Shown: positions 35,808 to 43,933, counted from the stretch's first letter. The stretch is 64,000 nucleotides of DNA from Minisyncoccus sp041650175 (GCA_041650175.1 JBAZLS010000001.1:53948-117947), one strand, 5' to 3'. Numbers and translations are program-made. Notes: a model not told the origin generated them from the letters alone.

Positions 35808-37286
35808 TTAATAAACAACATTTGAAGTAGAATATTTCATTTGCTGTTGGGAAATCAAATAATAAAGCAAACGGAGCAAAACAGTTATCAATTCATCTTT
35901 TGTCATAGTATTAAGCGGTTTATCAATTGAAATCGGCAAAGTCTGAACAGTCGGAGTAGAGACAAAAGTAGACGCACTTAAAGAATAATAATACTTGCTA
36001 GAAGTATCGACATTACTAAAAGTAACGATAGAAGGAATAAAGACAATTGATAAGACTTCTTTTCCTACTCCCTTTATTACTATCTCTCCCTCTTTAGTTA
36101 CTGAAGATAATCTCAGATAATCTACTATAATTTCATCATTCGGCTTCTTGATAATATAATAAACAGAAGAAACTCCGTTTGGCGGCCCCTTGAATTTAAA
36201 TTTTATATCCCCAGCCCCTCCAATAAATTTTTGCCACTGCGCAGAAAAATTAGAAATAGTTTGTCCTAAAAAAAGATTGCTTTCTCCCGAAGATGGTAAA
36301 AAATTATTCAAAGTAAAAACATGCATATTTTTTAACGCTGTTTCCTTGAAACAAAACTTTTCTGAAATACTACAATCATTTAGATATACAGCCACTGTAA
36401 AATCTGTAAATATCTTTTGAAAAGTTTCTTTATATCCATTTTTAACCAATGCGTCATTTATACTATCAACACCAGTCTTTTTCGATTTTAGCGCATCAAA
36501 TAATATTTTAATCCCATATTTTTCTACCAAATAACTGCTAAAAATAGACACCATTCCATAATCAGCAATATCATTTCCCCATTCAGTCAAAGAATTTGAT
36601 GGATTGTTTATAAAAACATTTATCCTATTCTGGATATAGCTATTTTCCTTATTATTATATCCAACATAAGAAACAGCATATTCTGAAAAAGCCTCTGACA
36701 ACCAAACTTCTTCTGCATGACCATCTACTCGCAATTCCTTTTGATTAATCGTAATTAAATGCATATATTCATGCGTAAAAAATTCTTTCAAATAACTGCT
36801 TTGGATATAACTGCTATTCAGATAGACAATCTCTCTTTCGTTTGAAACAGGATTAGTAAATCGGCTATATTCATCAACATTTCTCACATACCCTCTAGCA
36901 CTTCCTTTAAGAGGATAAAACAAAACAGTGATCTTAGTGTCATTATCAATTCCTGGAATGTTCTCAGTACCAAAAGCATTATTAAGTTTCGGTTTAATAT
37001 TAGAAGTAAATTCCTTATCAATATCGTCAAATACAGCAAGGATATCACTTTTTTCTGATTCCTTTTCACTATTCCAAAAAGATTCATCTAAATAAAAATA
37101 TATTCCATTTCCAGACTTAACTAACACCGCATTATCTTTATTAAGGCCAGAAGCACTGTATTGGGGCTCTACAATAAAAGAAACACGCTGACCAGTAGTG
37201 TCGGCGTTGGCAGCAGAACAAAATCCTATAAAGAATAAAAAGAGCCCTGCAAAAAACAGTTTTTTATATATTTGGTTAACCATCAT
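35808..37286 (-). CDS. secreted gluzincin-type zinc metallopeptidase
   Basis: 492 residues with a signal peptide (about 1-29, ending ANA). The zinc site is H172-E-Y-M-H176 with a likely third ligand Glu198 in WLSEAFSEY, the M30/MA-clan layout. The C-terminal third is beta-rich and may bind substrate or the surface; the last 25 residues are a helix (DELITVLLRLLYYLIS), like an attachment or dimer segment. It probably degrades external proteins for scavenging, or processes surface proteins. It has its own terminator. No pro-region motif was recognised. Confidence 0.82.
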   Translation of the reverse strand: MMVNQIYKKLFFAGLFLFFIGFCSAANADTTGQRVSFIVEPQYSASGLNKDNAVLVKSGNGIYFYLDESFWNSEKESEKSDILAVFDDIDKEFTSNIKPKLNNAFGTENIPGIDNDTKITVLFYPLKGSARGYVRNVDEYSRFTNPVSNEREIVYLNSSYIQSSYLKEFFTHEYMHLITINQKELRVDGHAEEVWLSEAFSEYAVSYVGYNNKENSYIQNRINVFINNPSNSLTEWGNDIADYGMVSIFSSYLVEKYGIKILFDALKSKKTGVDSINDALVKNGYKETFQKIFTDFTVAVYLNDCSISEKFCFKETALKNMHVFTLNNFLPSSGESNLFLGQTISNFSAQWQKFIGGAGDIKFKFKGPPNGVSSVYYIIKKPNDEIIVDYLRLSSVTKEGEIVIKGVGKEVLSIVFIPSIVTFSNVDTSSKYYYSLSASTFVSTPTVQTLPISIDKPLNTMTKDELITVLLRLLYYLISQQQMKYSTSNVVY

Positions 37287-37370
37287 TCATATATTTTATC
37301 ACAATTAAAAAATATTTCAAAACCCTTTTCTTTCTCCTGTAATTATTATGATTTAAAAAAATAAAGAAAA

Positions 37371-37429
37371 GAGCCACAAAAATCCTTAAAAGATAAATTA
37401 CTTCATATCTTCAGTCCTTTTTGTGGCTC
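37371..37429 (-). terminator. composite hairpin, probable terminator downstream of RAYT 1
   Basis: GAGCCACAAAAA (37371-37382) and TTTTTGTGGCTC (37418-37429) pair perfectly over 12 bp. The 35-nt interior contains a second small stem (AAGAT/ATCTT). On the minus strand it is followed by CTTTTCTTTATTTTTT, so it can terminate the RAYT transcript. Its size and internal branch are unusual. Confidence 0.6.
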
Positions 37430-37491
37430 ACTTATAAAAACGTATAAATTTGATTTTTATTACACTTTATCTCCCAAATTTCAACCCTTAC

Positions 37492-37557
37492 GAGGTCCGA
37501 CCTCTCCCACTTTATATTAGAACATAAAATGACAAATCATGTCTGAGGTCGGACCTC
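37492..37557. repeat. REPIN-like doublet B1 (13-40-13) beside RAYT 1
   Basis: GAGGTCCGACCTC (37492-37504) and GAGGTCGGACCTC (37545-37557) are exact reverse complements, separated by 40 bp that contain AAAATGACAAATC. The same unit in the same orientation lies on the other side of RAYT 1 (38430-38507). Confidence 0.88.
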
Positions 37558-37593
37558 AAGAGGTCTCTTCCTAACTATCCTCATCTAAAAAAA

Positions 37594-38319
37594 TTACTCC
37601 TCGTAATCAATAGCTTTTATTATAAAAGATTTATGTTTATTTTTTTCTTTAATTATTTCTAACCACTCAAATGTTTTTTTAATATATTCATTAGAGCTTT
37701 TGAAATTTTCCAACAAAAATCTTTCATCCAACAAAGAGTATAAATCTTTTATTTCATTAATATTTAAATAGTCCAAATGACTAGACCAATTATAATTATT
37801 TAAAAAATTAAATGCAATATTTTTATTATTAGTCCATCCTCCATCAATCAACGTTAAAGGATTAAAATGAATATAAAAAATCAAATAATCAAGATATTCT
37901 TGTCTATCAACACAAATCGCTTTAAATCTCCCCTGAAACAATGTTCCTGATCTTTTTTCATTGAAATTAAAATTCATTGTATGTCCCGTAGTTATTCTTT
38001 GCATAAATTTTGAAACCCCTCCCTCTCTTTTTTGCTTCAAAAGTAAATGAAAATGATTTGGCATCAAACAAAAAGCTAAAACATCAACCAAAATATTCTC
38101 TTCGCTGTTTTTAACTTTTTCATCTTCTGGTTCTCTTTTTCCCGAAGCTACTTTATTTATAATTTCATTTTCTTTATCTATTGGCTTTAAACTATTAAAA
38201 TCATCGAGAGAACTCAAAAATCTTAAATAGTCATTCTGATTATTGAAAATAATTCTCTTATCTACTCCTCTATTGTAAACATGATAAATTTTCCCGTTTT
38301 CAAAATAAATTCTTTTCAT
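37594..38319 (-). CDS. REP-associated tyrosine transposase (RAYT) 1
   Basis: Y1 HUH nuclease of the IS200/TnpA_REP group, 241 residues. The N-terminus HVYNRGVDKRIIF is the RAYT signature. The HUH pair is His89-Phe-His91 (LMPNHFHLLLK), and the catalytic Tyr is probably Tyr149 in FYIHFNP. RAYTs cut and rejoin REP palindromes and normally stay put as single-copy domesticated genes. Two near-identical B-type REPINs flank the gene as direct repeats. A perfect 12-bp hairpin ends 17 nt before the ATG. A very similar RAYT lies at 42115. Confidence 0.92.
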   Translation of the reverse strand: MKRIYFENGKIYHVYNRGVDKRIIFNNQNDYLRFLSSLDDFNSLKPIDKENEIINKVASGKREPEDEKVKNSEENILVDVLAFCLMPNHFHLLLKQKREGGVSKFMQRITTGHTMNFNFNEKRSGTLFQGRFKAICVDRQEYLDYLIFYIHFNPLTLIDGGWTNNKNIAFNFLNNYNWSSHLDYLNINEIKDLYSLLDERFLLENFKSSNEYIKKTFEWLEIIKEKNKHKSFIIKAIDYEE

Positions 38320-38336
38320 TTTTAATCTTTGAAAAT

Positions 38337-38364
38337 AAAAGTCCTGCTACTCAGCAGGACTTTT
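38337..38364 (-). promoter_or_regulatory. conserved hairpin in the RAYT 1 leader
   Basis: AAAAGTCCTGCT and AGCAGGACTTTT form a perfect 12-bp stem with loop ACTC. It ends 17 nt before the RAYT 1 ATG. RAYT 2 has the same structure (42863-42890). On the minus strand the 3' arm runs into TTTTATTTTC, so it could also attenuate transcription into the gene. Confidence 0.8.
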
Positions 38365-38429
38365 AGACTCTAATTAAAATTACATTTATATAATAACACA
38401 TACTTTTAATTAATTGAATATCTTTTTAC

Positions 38430-38507
38430 GAGGTCCGACCTCTCCCACGACCTCTCCCCCTTCATATTAGAACATAAAATGACAAATCGTGTCTGAGGTC
38501 GGACCTC
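38430..38507. repeat. REPIN-like doublet B2 (13-52-13) upstream of RAYT 1
   Basis: Same end units and middle as B1, with a 12-bp insertion (CGACCTCTCCCC-like, a partial copy of the left arm). The last 14 bp of the right end are tandemly duplicated just beyond (38504-38531). It has the same orientation as B1. Confidence 0.88.
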
Positions 38508-38532
38508 GTAATAACAACCTCGTAATAACAAA

Positions 38533-38554
38533 ATCCGACCTCGCAAGGTCGGAT
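38533..38554 (-). terminator. terminator of the 1129-residue surface protein gene
   Basis: ATCCGACCT and AGGTCGGAT pair around CGCA. On the minus strand it is followed by TTTTGTTATTA. Its stem is itself a REP-like GGTCGGA sequence, so a repeat has been taken over as terminator. Confidence 0.75.
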
Positions 38555-38589
38555 CTCTGTTTTAAGAGGCTCTATTTCAAAAACTAAAT

Positions 38590-41500
38590 TTATCTAGTTA
38601 AATTTTGAGTTGAAGTTGCTAAATATCTTACCAAATAATCAGAATTCCAATCGCTAGTGCTTTCATTATGTCCTTGAGCAGAGACATCGGACCAAATAAA
38701 AGTTGCCGGTGTTAATGCAACCACACTATAAGTATTTGGATTAGCATAACTAGAAACTCCAGATGGAATATTAGAGTTTACATAATCCCCGCTAGTAATA
38801 CCACCAACAGCAGTTATATTTACTCTAACTTCATAAGTTCTTTGTCCTGAAACTTGTTGTTCATCATTAGCAACAAAAACTATACTTCCTGAAGAATCCA
38901 TATCAGCTAAGGTGTTGATAGTTGCAACACCATCAACTTTAGTATTCCCATCAACCCATATCTCGGCATTAGTGATAGTAGCCTTTCCCGCTCCTGCTGT
39001 CTTAGCAACATTTATCTGAATTTTTTTCCATCCAAGGGTGCCAGTTCCATTTGTAGAAATTGCAAATTTAGATAAAGTCTGAGTTCCTGGAGTAAGCGTA
39101 CTAGTTGGCAATGATATTAATGAAATAGTTGGAACTGTTTTATAAACATAAATATTATTTCCAGCAGCAGGAGTGCCGGTTGGAGCGACTAAGCTGCCAT
39201 TGCTAGATCTTACTAAGCATCCAGCCAGATTAATACTAGTAGTTATGTTAGCACCGCTATTTCCTGCTCCTTGTCCGACATTAGACATTACCATCTCGAC
39301 AGTCAAAGTCTTTGAATTATTAGCATATACATATAATGACGAAGAAGGATTAAAAACAACAGTACTTGCAGATGGCATCGTTTGAATAACATTATCGGTG
39401 TCTTTCAAAATAACGCTAGAAACAACTGACGGATCAGAGATGCTAAAACTAAGCTGACTAATTGTGTAAGTATCATTCTGAGATTCAAATTTATAAGAAA
39501 CAGTTTTGATATTTCCATAATCATCAACTAAAGCTGCTATTGGAGTTGATGCATCTCGACTAACAGCCAAAGATGGTATATTGTTTGAAATTATCTGTCC
39601 ATTAACTGAAGTCGTATTCATACTTGTACCAGATTGTGCTCCAGTTCCATTCATTATAAGAGCCGCCCTAAGAGAATCTCCAGTATTAGCAGAACCATTT
39701 AAATTTGCATACAATTCAATAGACATTGTTCTAGATGTTGGCAAGCTGAAACTTATTGAATAATCGTTAGTAGAATTTACAGTGCTTTTAACCGAAGAAG
39801 TGATAGATGATCCATTATCCAGTGAATAAATAACATACATGTCAGACAAGTCAGCATTAGTAAATGTACTGCCAGTAACTGGGCTAATAGTAAAAGATAA
39901 ATTATTAACATTTACGCTTTCGGCAGTTCCAGAAACAGCATACCAAGAACCAATTTTAAAATTATTAGTTGGTAATACTGTGGCTTGATCGCCATAATTA
40001 GATTTTTTGAAAACTGTTACATTTGCCTGCGACACAACAACCGAAGCATTATACTGGGTTGAACTTGGAACATCAATCACGTTATAAGATGTTTGTCTTG
40101 TGGCATTGCCTGTTTGATTCATCATCTGTATTGCTAAAGAATCATTTGAAGATATGTCATTACTTGAATCTCCAGAAACAGCACTAATATCTTCGGCAAT
40201 ATCTGCATAGAATTCTACGCTAGTATCGATACCAGCTTGAAAAGTATAGTTAACATAATAAATAGTTCCATTCTTTAAAATTGAAGCAGTTGAACCGGCT
40301 TGAGCGCCATTAATCATAACTCTGCCATTTCTCAAAGAATTAATATTAGAATTGCTAGTAGTAAAGCCAAATTTCAAACTTTCAACCCTAATTGATTCTC
40401 CAGTAGCTCTAAAATTAAACCTGCCAAGCAAAACATTACTTCCTCCTCTTGCAACAGAAGTTGGAAGATAGCTGTTTTGAGGAGTAATTGTAAACTGTCC
40501 AACATTAATTAAAATAGCGCCAGCGGTAGCAGGAAGGCCTGTTGGAGCGACAGACACGCCATAGTCGTTGTCTTTTACGTCTATGTCAGCGCTGCTTCGT
40601 AGTGATAATTGGATGCTTCTTGAAGATCCTCCATATATGTCAGCCAAAACTTTTACATTTCTTGTTCCTGTATTCAAAATCCTATCAAAAGTAAAAGTTA
40701 TATAATTATTAGAATCAAGAATGTCACTATAAGCAACCTCGCTACCATCAATTAAAAGACGGAAATTTCTAATATCGCTAGAACTTATAGAATTAATTTG
40801 TTTTAAAGCTAGTTTTGTAAATCTTACATTTTTATTATTGATATTAAATGTAGCTTCCCAAATCCTAACACCGCTAGTTGAATCAGCAGTTGGAGAACCA
40901 GATGGCTGAACATTGCTAACCGAAACTGAGGCCAAGGTAGCGCTTGCAATGGTATTAATATTTCCATTCAATGGCAAAGATGCTGATGTTTGAATATTAG
41001 AGTAAATTGAATTTAAAGATATTCCGACTGTCTGACCGCTTGTGCCTGTATCAATATCTGATTTTACTGAAATAATCCTAGTTCCTCCTGCCGGAACAGT
41101 AAACACTCCGTATACATTATTAAAACTAATTACACCAGAAGAAACAGAAGCTGAATCAGTCAACCTTGTATTGCCATCAAAAAGATAAACATTTTTTAAA
41201 ATACTATCTCCCGAAATACCAATTCTTCGAAGTTCCATATTAGTAATCCTTGCTTCAGTATTACTGCCATTAGTAAATGTAAAATGGGCTAAATCTGCAT
41301 TTGCCTGTCCTGCCACAAGCGTAGTAACTCCAGGATTATCATAAGAAACAATAACAGACAATAAACCATTGTATATTGGATTATTATTTTGGTTGTTGTT
41401 ATTATTATTGTTATTGTTATTCTGGTTGTTGTTGTTATTATTATTATTGTTATTCTGGTTGTTGTTGTCGTCGTCGTCTGGAAGATCAATATTACTTCCG

Positions 41501-41979
41501 CCAAGCAACTCATTCGCCTTTACTATGCTAAAGTTACCCCAAAACCCAGTACCTCGAATTCGTCCTACCGGATATAAAATTTCACTGGCATATTTATTTT
41601 GAAATCTTATTACTGCTGCTCTAGTAGAATATCCAAAATAAGTTGTTTCCCACCCAGGAGAACCATAACCAATATAAGCAACTTGTGTGTCAGGATCAGA
41701 ATTCAAAAACTTCTGTAAGTATCTTACCTCTTCTCCTCTTGACCCAAGAGCTAAATTACTTGAAAAACGAAAACCGCCCAAATCAGAAAAATTTGTAACA
41801 GCAGAATCAATATAACTTGATTGATTAGAAGAATCTACAATAAGATTAGCCATAATAGATGATAATTCTTCTTGGCTACAATCACTCGGATTATCTAAAT
41901 CACAACCAAAAACAATTGCTGAAAAAAACAATCCAAAGATGACTATTCCGCCGGCTAAAATATATTTTTTAATATTCAT
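38590..41979 (-). CDS. S-layer-like surface protein with peptidoglycan-binding domain (paralogue 1)
   Basis: 1129 residues. A signal sequence (5-25) is followed by two cysteines in DCSQEEL text, then a peptidoglycan-binding 1-type domain (about 76-160: GSRGEEVRYLQKFL and TRAAVIRFQNKY). Residues 168-203 are a near-pure Asn/Gln/Asp linker. The rest is a series of beta-rich domains repeating ADIDVKDNDYGVSVAPTGLP-like and AVSRDASTP-like text. The end YLATSTQNLTR matches the end of the 1334-residue paralogue (TLPTSTQNLSK). Together these two look like the main cell-surface layer proteins; that role is inferred. Confidence 0.85.
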   Translation of the reverse strand: MNIKKYILAGGIVIFGLFFSAIVFGCDLDNPSDCSQEELSSIMANLIVDSSNQSSYIDSAVTNFSDLGGFRFSSNLALGSRGEEVRYLQKFLNSDPDTQVAYIGYGSPGWETTYFGYSTRAAVIRFQNKYASEILYPVGRIRGTGFWGNFSIVKANELLGGSNIDLPDDDDNNNQNNNNNNNNNNQNNNNNNNNNNQNNNPIYNGLLSVIVSYDNPGVTTLVAGQANADLAHFTFTNGSNTEARITNMELRRIGISGDSILKNVYLFDGNTRLTDSASVSSGVISFNNVYGVFTVPAGGTRIISVKSDIDTGTSGQTVGISLNSIYSNIQTSASLPLNGNINTIASATLASVSVSNVQPSGSPTADSTSGVRIWEATFNINNKNVRFTKLALKQINSISSSDIRNFRLLIDGSEVAYSDILDSNNYITFTFDRILNTGTRNVKVLADIYGGSSRSIQLSLRSSADIDVKDNDYGVSVAPTGLPATAGAILINVGQFTITPQNSYLPTSVARGGSNVLLGRFNFRATGESIRVESLKFGFTTSNSNINSLRNGRVMINGAQAGSTASILKNGTIYYVNYTFQAGIDTSVEFYADIAEDISAVSGDSSNDISSNDSLAIQMMNQTGNATRQTSYNVIDVPSSTQYNASVVVSQANVTVFKKSNYGDQATVLPTNNFKIGSWYAVSGTAESVNVNNLSFTISPVTGSTFTNADLSDMYVIYSLDNGSSITSSVKSTVNSTNDYSISFSLPTSRTMSIELYANLNGSANTGDSLRAALIMNGTGAQSGTSMNTTSVNGQIISNNIPSLAVSRDASTPIAALVDDYGNIKTVSYKFESQNDTYTISQLSFSISDPSVVSSVILKDTDNVIQTMPSASTVVFNPSSSLYVYANNSKTLTVEMVMSNVGQGAGNSGANITTSINLAGCLVRSSNGSLVAPTGTPAAGNNIYVYKTVPTISLISLPTSTLTPGTQTLSKFAISTNGTGTLGWKKIQINVAKTAGAGKATITNAEIWVDGNTKVDGVATINTLADMDSSGSIVFVANDEQQVSGQRTYEVRVNITAVGGITSGDYVNSNIPSGVSSYANPNTYSVVALTPATFIWSDVSAQGHNESTSDWNSDYLVRYLATSTQNLTR

Positions 41980-42023
41980 ATTTTTAAATTTTATTCAAAT
42001 AAATCAATTCTCTCCTTTCTTTA

Positions 42024-42052
42024 GTATTAATATGATTATAACTAGTTGTCAA
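42024..42052 (-). promoter_or_regulatory. promoter of the 1129-residue surface protein gene
   Basis: On the minus strand TTGACA (42052-42047), a 17-bp spacer, TAATAC (42029-42024). The start point would be near 42017, with a leader of about 38 nt containing GGAGAG. Confidence 0.65.
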
Positions 42053-42077
42053 GACACAAAAACGTATTTAGATCAAC

Positions 42078-42106
42078 AAAAAACAAAGGATACCCTTTGT
42101 TTTTTT
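42078..42106 (-). terminator. RAYT 2 terminator
   Basis: AAAAAACAAAGG and CCTTTGTTTTTT pair perfectly around ATAC; it is close to the stem used at 21302-21330. Confidence 0.8.
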
Positions 42107-42114
42107 ATTGTTTA

Positions 42115-42846
42115 TTATTCAAAATCAATTACTATACTATTAAAATCTTTATCCTTATTCTCTGTTTTAAGTATTTCCATCCACTCAATCGCTTTTTTCT
42201 TGTATTCTTTAGAATTTTTAAAATTACTTAATATAAATTCTCTATTTGATAAAAACATACTATCCTTCATTTCTTTTACAAAACAATACTCTCGATGGCT
42301 AGACCACTCATATTCATTCAAAAATATCAAAGCTTCTTTATTTTCCATTATTATGCCGGTTATTAATTCTAACGGATTAAAATGAATATAAAAAATTAAA
42401 TAATCAAAATATTTCTGTTCTTCAACATGAACAGCTTTAAATCTGCCTTGAAATAAAGCGCCTGATCTTTTTTCTTTACTATTAAAAAACATTGTATATC
42501 CTGTTCCTACTCTTTGCATAAACTTTGTAATCCCTCCTTCTATTTTCTGACGTAAAAGTAAATGAAAATGATTTGGCATTAAACAAAAAACTAAAATATC
42601 AACTAACGGGTCGTCTTCTTTATTTATTTCACCTTTATTTTTTTCTGGATTTTTTCTTTTTAAATTAACTTCATCATCATTATGCAAATCATCATTTTTA
42701 TCCTCAGCTAATTTATATTTATTACATTTAGCTAAATAGTCCAAAAAAGTAGTATAGTCTTTTGAGCTATCAAAAACAATTCTTTTATCTACGCCCCTGT
42801 TATAGATATGATATATTTGATTGTTTTGAAATATAAGTTTTCTCAT
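42115..42846 (-). CDS. REP-associated tyrosine transposase (RAYT) 2
   Basis: 243 residues from MRKLIFQNNQ; a longer frame from 42876 would run through the conserved leader hairpin and is not used. RAYT signature HIYNRGVDKRIVF; HUH His93-Phe-His95; catalytic Tyr probably Tyr153 (FYIHFNP). It is clearly a paralogue of RAYT 1 over its whole length apart from an acidic, low-similarity loop at 45-80. No B-type REPIN flanks it directly, but the 12-bp leader hairpin is kept at the same distance from the ATG. Confidence 0.92.
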   Translation of the reverse strand: MRKLIFQNNQIYHIYNRGVDKRIVFDSSKDYTTFLDYLAKCNKYKLAEDKNDDLHNDDEVNLKRKNPEKNKGEINKEDDPLVDILVFCLMPNHFHLLLRQKIEGGITKFMQRVGTGYTMFFNSKEKRSGALFQGRFKAVHVEEQKYFDYLIFYIHFNPLELITGIIMENKEALIFLNEYEWSSHREYCFVKEMKDSMFLSNREFILSNFKNSKEYKKKAIEWMEILKTENKDKDFNSIVIDFE

Positions 42847-42862
42847 TTTTTTCCCTTTACAA

Positions 42863-42890
42863 TAGAAGTCCTGCAATCGCAGGACTTCTA
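42863..42890 (-). promoter_or_regulatory. conserved hairpin in the RAYT 2 leader
   Basis: TAGAAGTCCTGC and GCAGGACTTCTA form a perfect 12-bp stem with loop AATC, 16 nt before the RAYT 2 ATG. The stem core AGTCCTGC/GCAGGACT is the same as in RAYT 1, although the loop and end pairs differ; the text beyond it (TCTCTAATT) is also shared. Confidence 0.82.
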
Positions 42891-42964
42891 AAATCTCTAA
42901 TTTAATAATATCAATATTTCATTTCAAAATCAAGAAAGTCGCTATCAAATTCTTCTATTTTTAT

Positions 42965-43003
42965 CTTAAGCTTTTCTTAAGAAAATCTTTAAATTTTCTT
43001 AAG
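42965..43003 (+). promoter_or_regulatory. four 11-bp-phased CTTAAG-like boxes
   Basis: CTTAAG at 42965, CTTAAG at 42976, CTTTAA at 42987 and CTTAAG at 42998: four boxes at an exact 11-bp step, upstream of the promoter of the zinc-ribbon gene. Tandem hexamers with 5-bp gaps are how PhoB/PhoP/OmpR-type response regulators bind; which protein binds here is unknown. Confidence 0.65.
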
Positions 43004-43024
43004 CACTAAAATGCTAAAATATAA

Positions 43025-43051
43025 TTGGTTTTCATAAATAATAATTATAAT
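43025..43051 (+). promoter_or_regulatory. promoter of the zinc-ribbon microprotein
   Basis: TATAAT at 43046-43051 with a poor -35 (TTGGTT, 43025-43030, 15-bp spacing). A weak -35 with upstream phased boxes fits an activated promoter. The start point would be near 43058, 19 nt before the ATG. Confidence 0.5.
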
Positions 43052-43076
43052 AAGTTTTAAAAAAAACATAGAAAAT

Positions 43077-43250
43077 ATGTCATCAAAAAACGAATACCGT
43101 TGCATTCATTGCAATAAACTGTTTTTTAAAGGGGTTATCAAAGAAGGAGAAATAGAAGTCAAATGTAGAGGGTGCAAAAACATAAATCCAATTAAAATAC
43201 TTAGACTAAATAATGACGACCCCCCAGAAAAAGATTTAAGAGAAATTTAG
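43077..43250 (+). CDS. Com-like zinc-ribbon microprotein
   Basis: 57 residues. C9-x2-C12 and C30-x2-C33 frame a zinc ribbon, in the pattern RCIHCNKLFF...EVKCRGCKNIN (two runs). This matches the Mu Com-like family, small zinc proteins first known as phage translational regulators. In reduced bacterial genomes the function is unknown. It is the only clearly typed protein gene on the plus strand. Four phased boxes and a TATAAT precede it and a strong terminator follows, so it is an independently regulated unit. Confidence 0.75.
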   Translation: MSSKNEYRCIHCNKLFFKGVIKEGEIEVKCRGCKNINPIKILRLNNDDPPEKDLREI

Positions 43251-43314
43251 CTCTTCCTGTTATTTTTTTATGAAAACCTACTAAAGACAAGCTTAAACTA
43301 TTCTTTAGTAATCT

Positions 43315-43341
43315 ACAAAACTCCCTTTTCGGGAGTTTTGT
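43315..43341 (+). terminator. terminator of the zinc-ribbon gene
   Basis: ACAAAACTCCC and GGGAGTTTTGT pair perfectly over 11 bp around TTTTC; T-rich text follows. Confidence 0.75.
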
Positions 43342-43747
43342 AATCTTTATCTAAAAAATATTTCCCTTATTCAAACTTTATTTAAAACACTAATTTTAAA
43401 CATCTTCTTTTTTAAATTATTGATCTTAAAAATAACTTTTATTTCAATTTTTTACCATCTCTTTTTTTTGAAAATCATCTATTGCTGGCAAAAAATTATC
43501 CTTTCCATAATCAAGTTTCTTACTTTTTTATCCATCCAAAATCATATTTTTTCTTCTTCAATTCCCTTTTATAAATATATTTTTCGAACTAAAAATATTA
43601 TAAATTTTGATAAAAATTTAGTTTTTAGGTCATTTCAGATTTTTTTTATAATTTGAATCTCAAAAAAATTAAACCAAAATAACCAATAAAACACTACACA
43701 AAACCACTTTCAAGGTTTTATTCTAAATTTTTTCCAAAGACTTTTTG

Positions 43748-43777
43748 GAGGCTCAGCCTCGGTCGAGGCTGAGCCTC
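43748..43777. repeat. REPIN-like doublet A3 (13-4-13)
   Basis: GAGGCTCAGCCTC, spacer GGTC, GAGGCTGAGCCTC: exact reverse complements. It is the best-preserved copy of the family. Confidence 0.88.
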
Positions 43778-43866
43778 GCCAATTTATCAACAAAAGGGTC
43801 TAAGTCTCGATTTATCAATAGAATACTACATAAAATCGCCCTTAGGGCTTTTTTTGAGTTTTTTGG

Positions 43867-43896
43867 GAGGCTGAGCCTCGGTCGAGGTTCAGCCTC
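43867..43896. repeat. REPIN-like doublet A4 (13-4-13)
   Basis: GAGGCTGAGCCTC, spacer GGTC, GAGGTTCAGCCTC (one change). It lies 119 bp after A3 in a tandemly duplicated context. Confidence 0.85.
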
Positions 43897-43933
43897 TTTT
43901 TAGTCCTTTTTATGAAGAATTAAATTTTTTTTA

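Larger units (their letters stand above)
37287..37593. other. non-coding stretch downstream of RAYT 1
   Basis: It holds a large composite hairpin (37371-37429) and REPIN B1 (37492-37557); no gene is seen. Confidence 0.7.

Noticed and set aside
42847..42876. 10-codon 5' extension of RAYT 2
   Set aside because: It would translate the conserved leader hairpin; RAYT 1 starts at the equivalent of the internal Met.
43420..43656. 78-codon plus-strand frame rich in Ile/Phe
   Set aside because: Composition is what AT-rich DNA gives; no start signal, no conservation clue, and it lies in a repeat-filled non-coding region.
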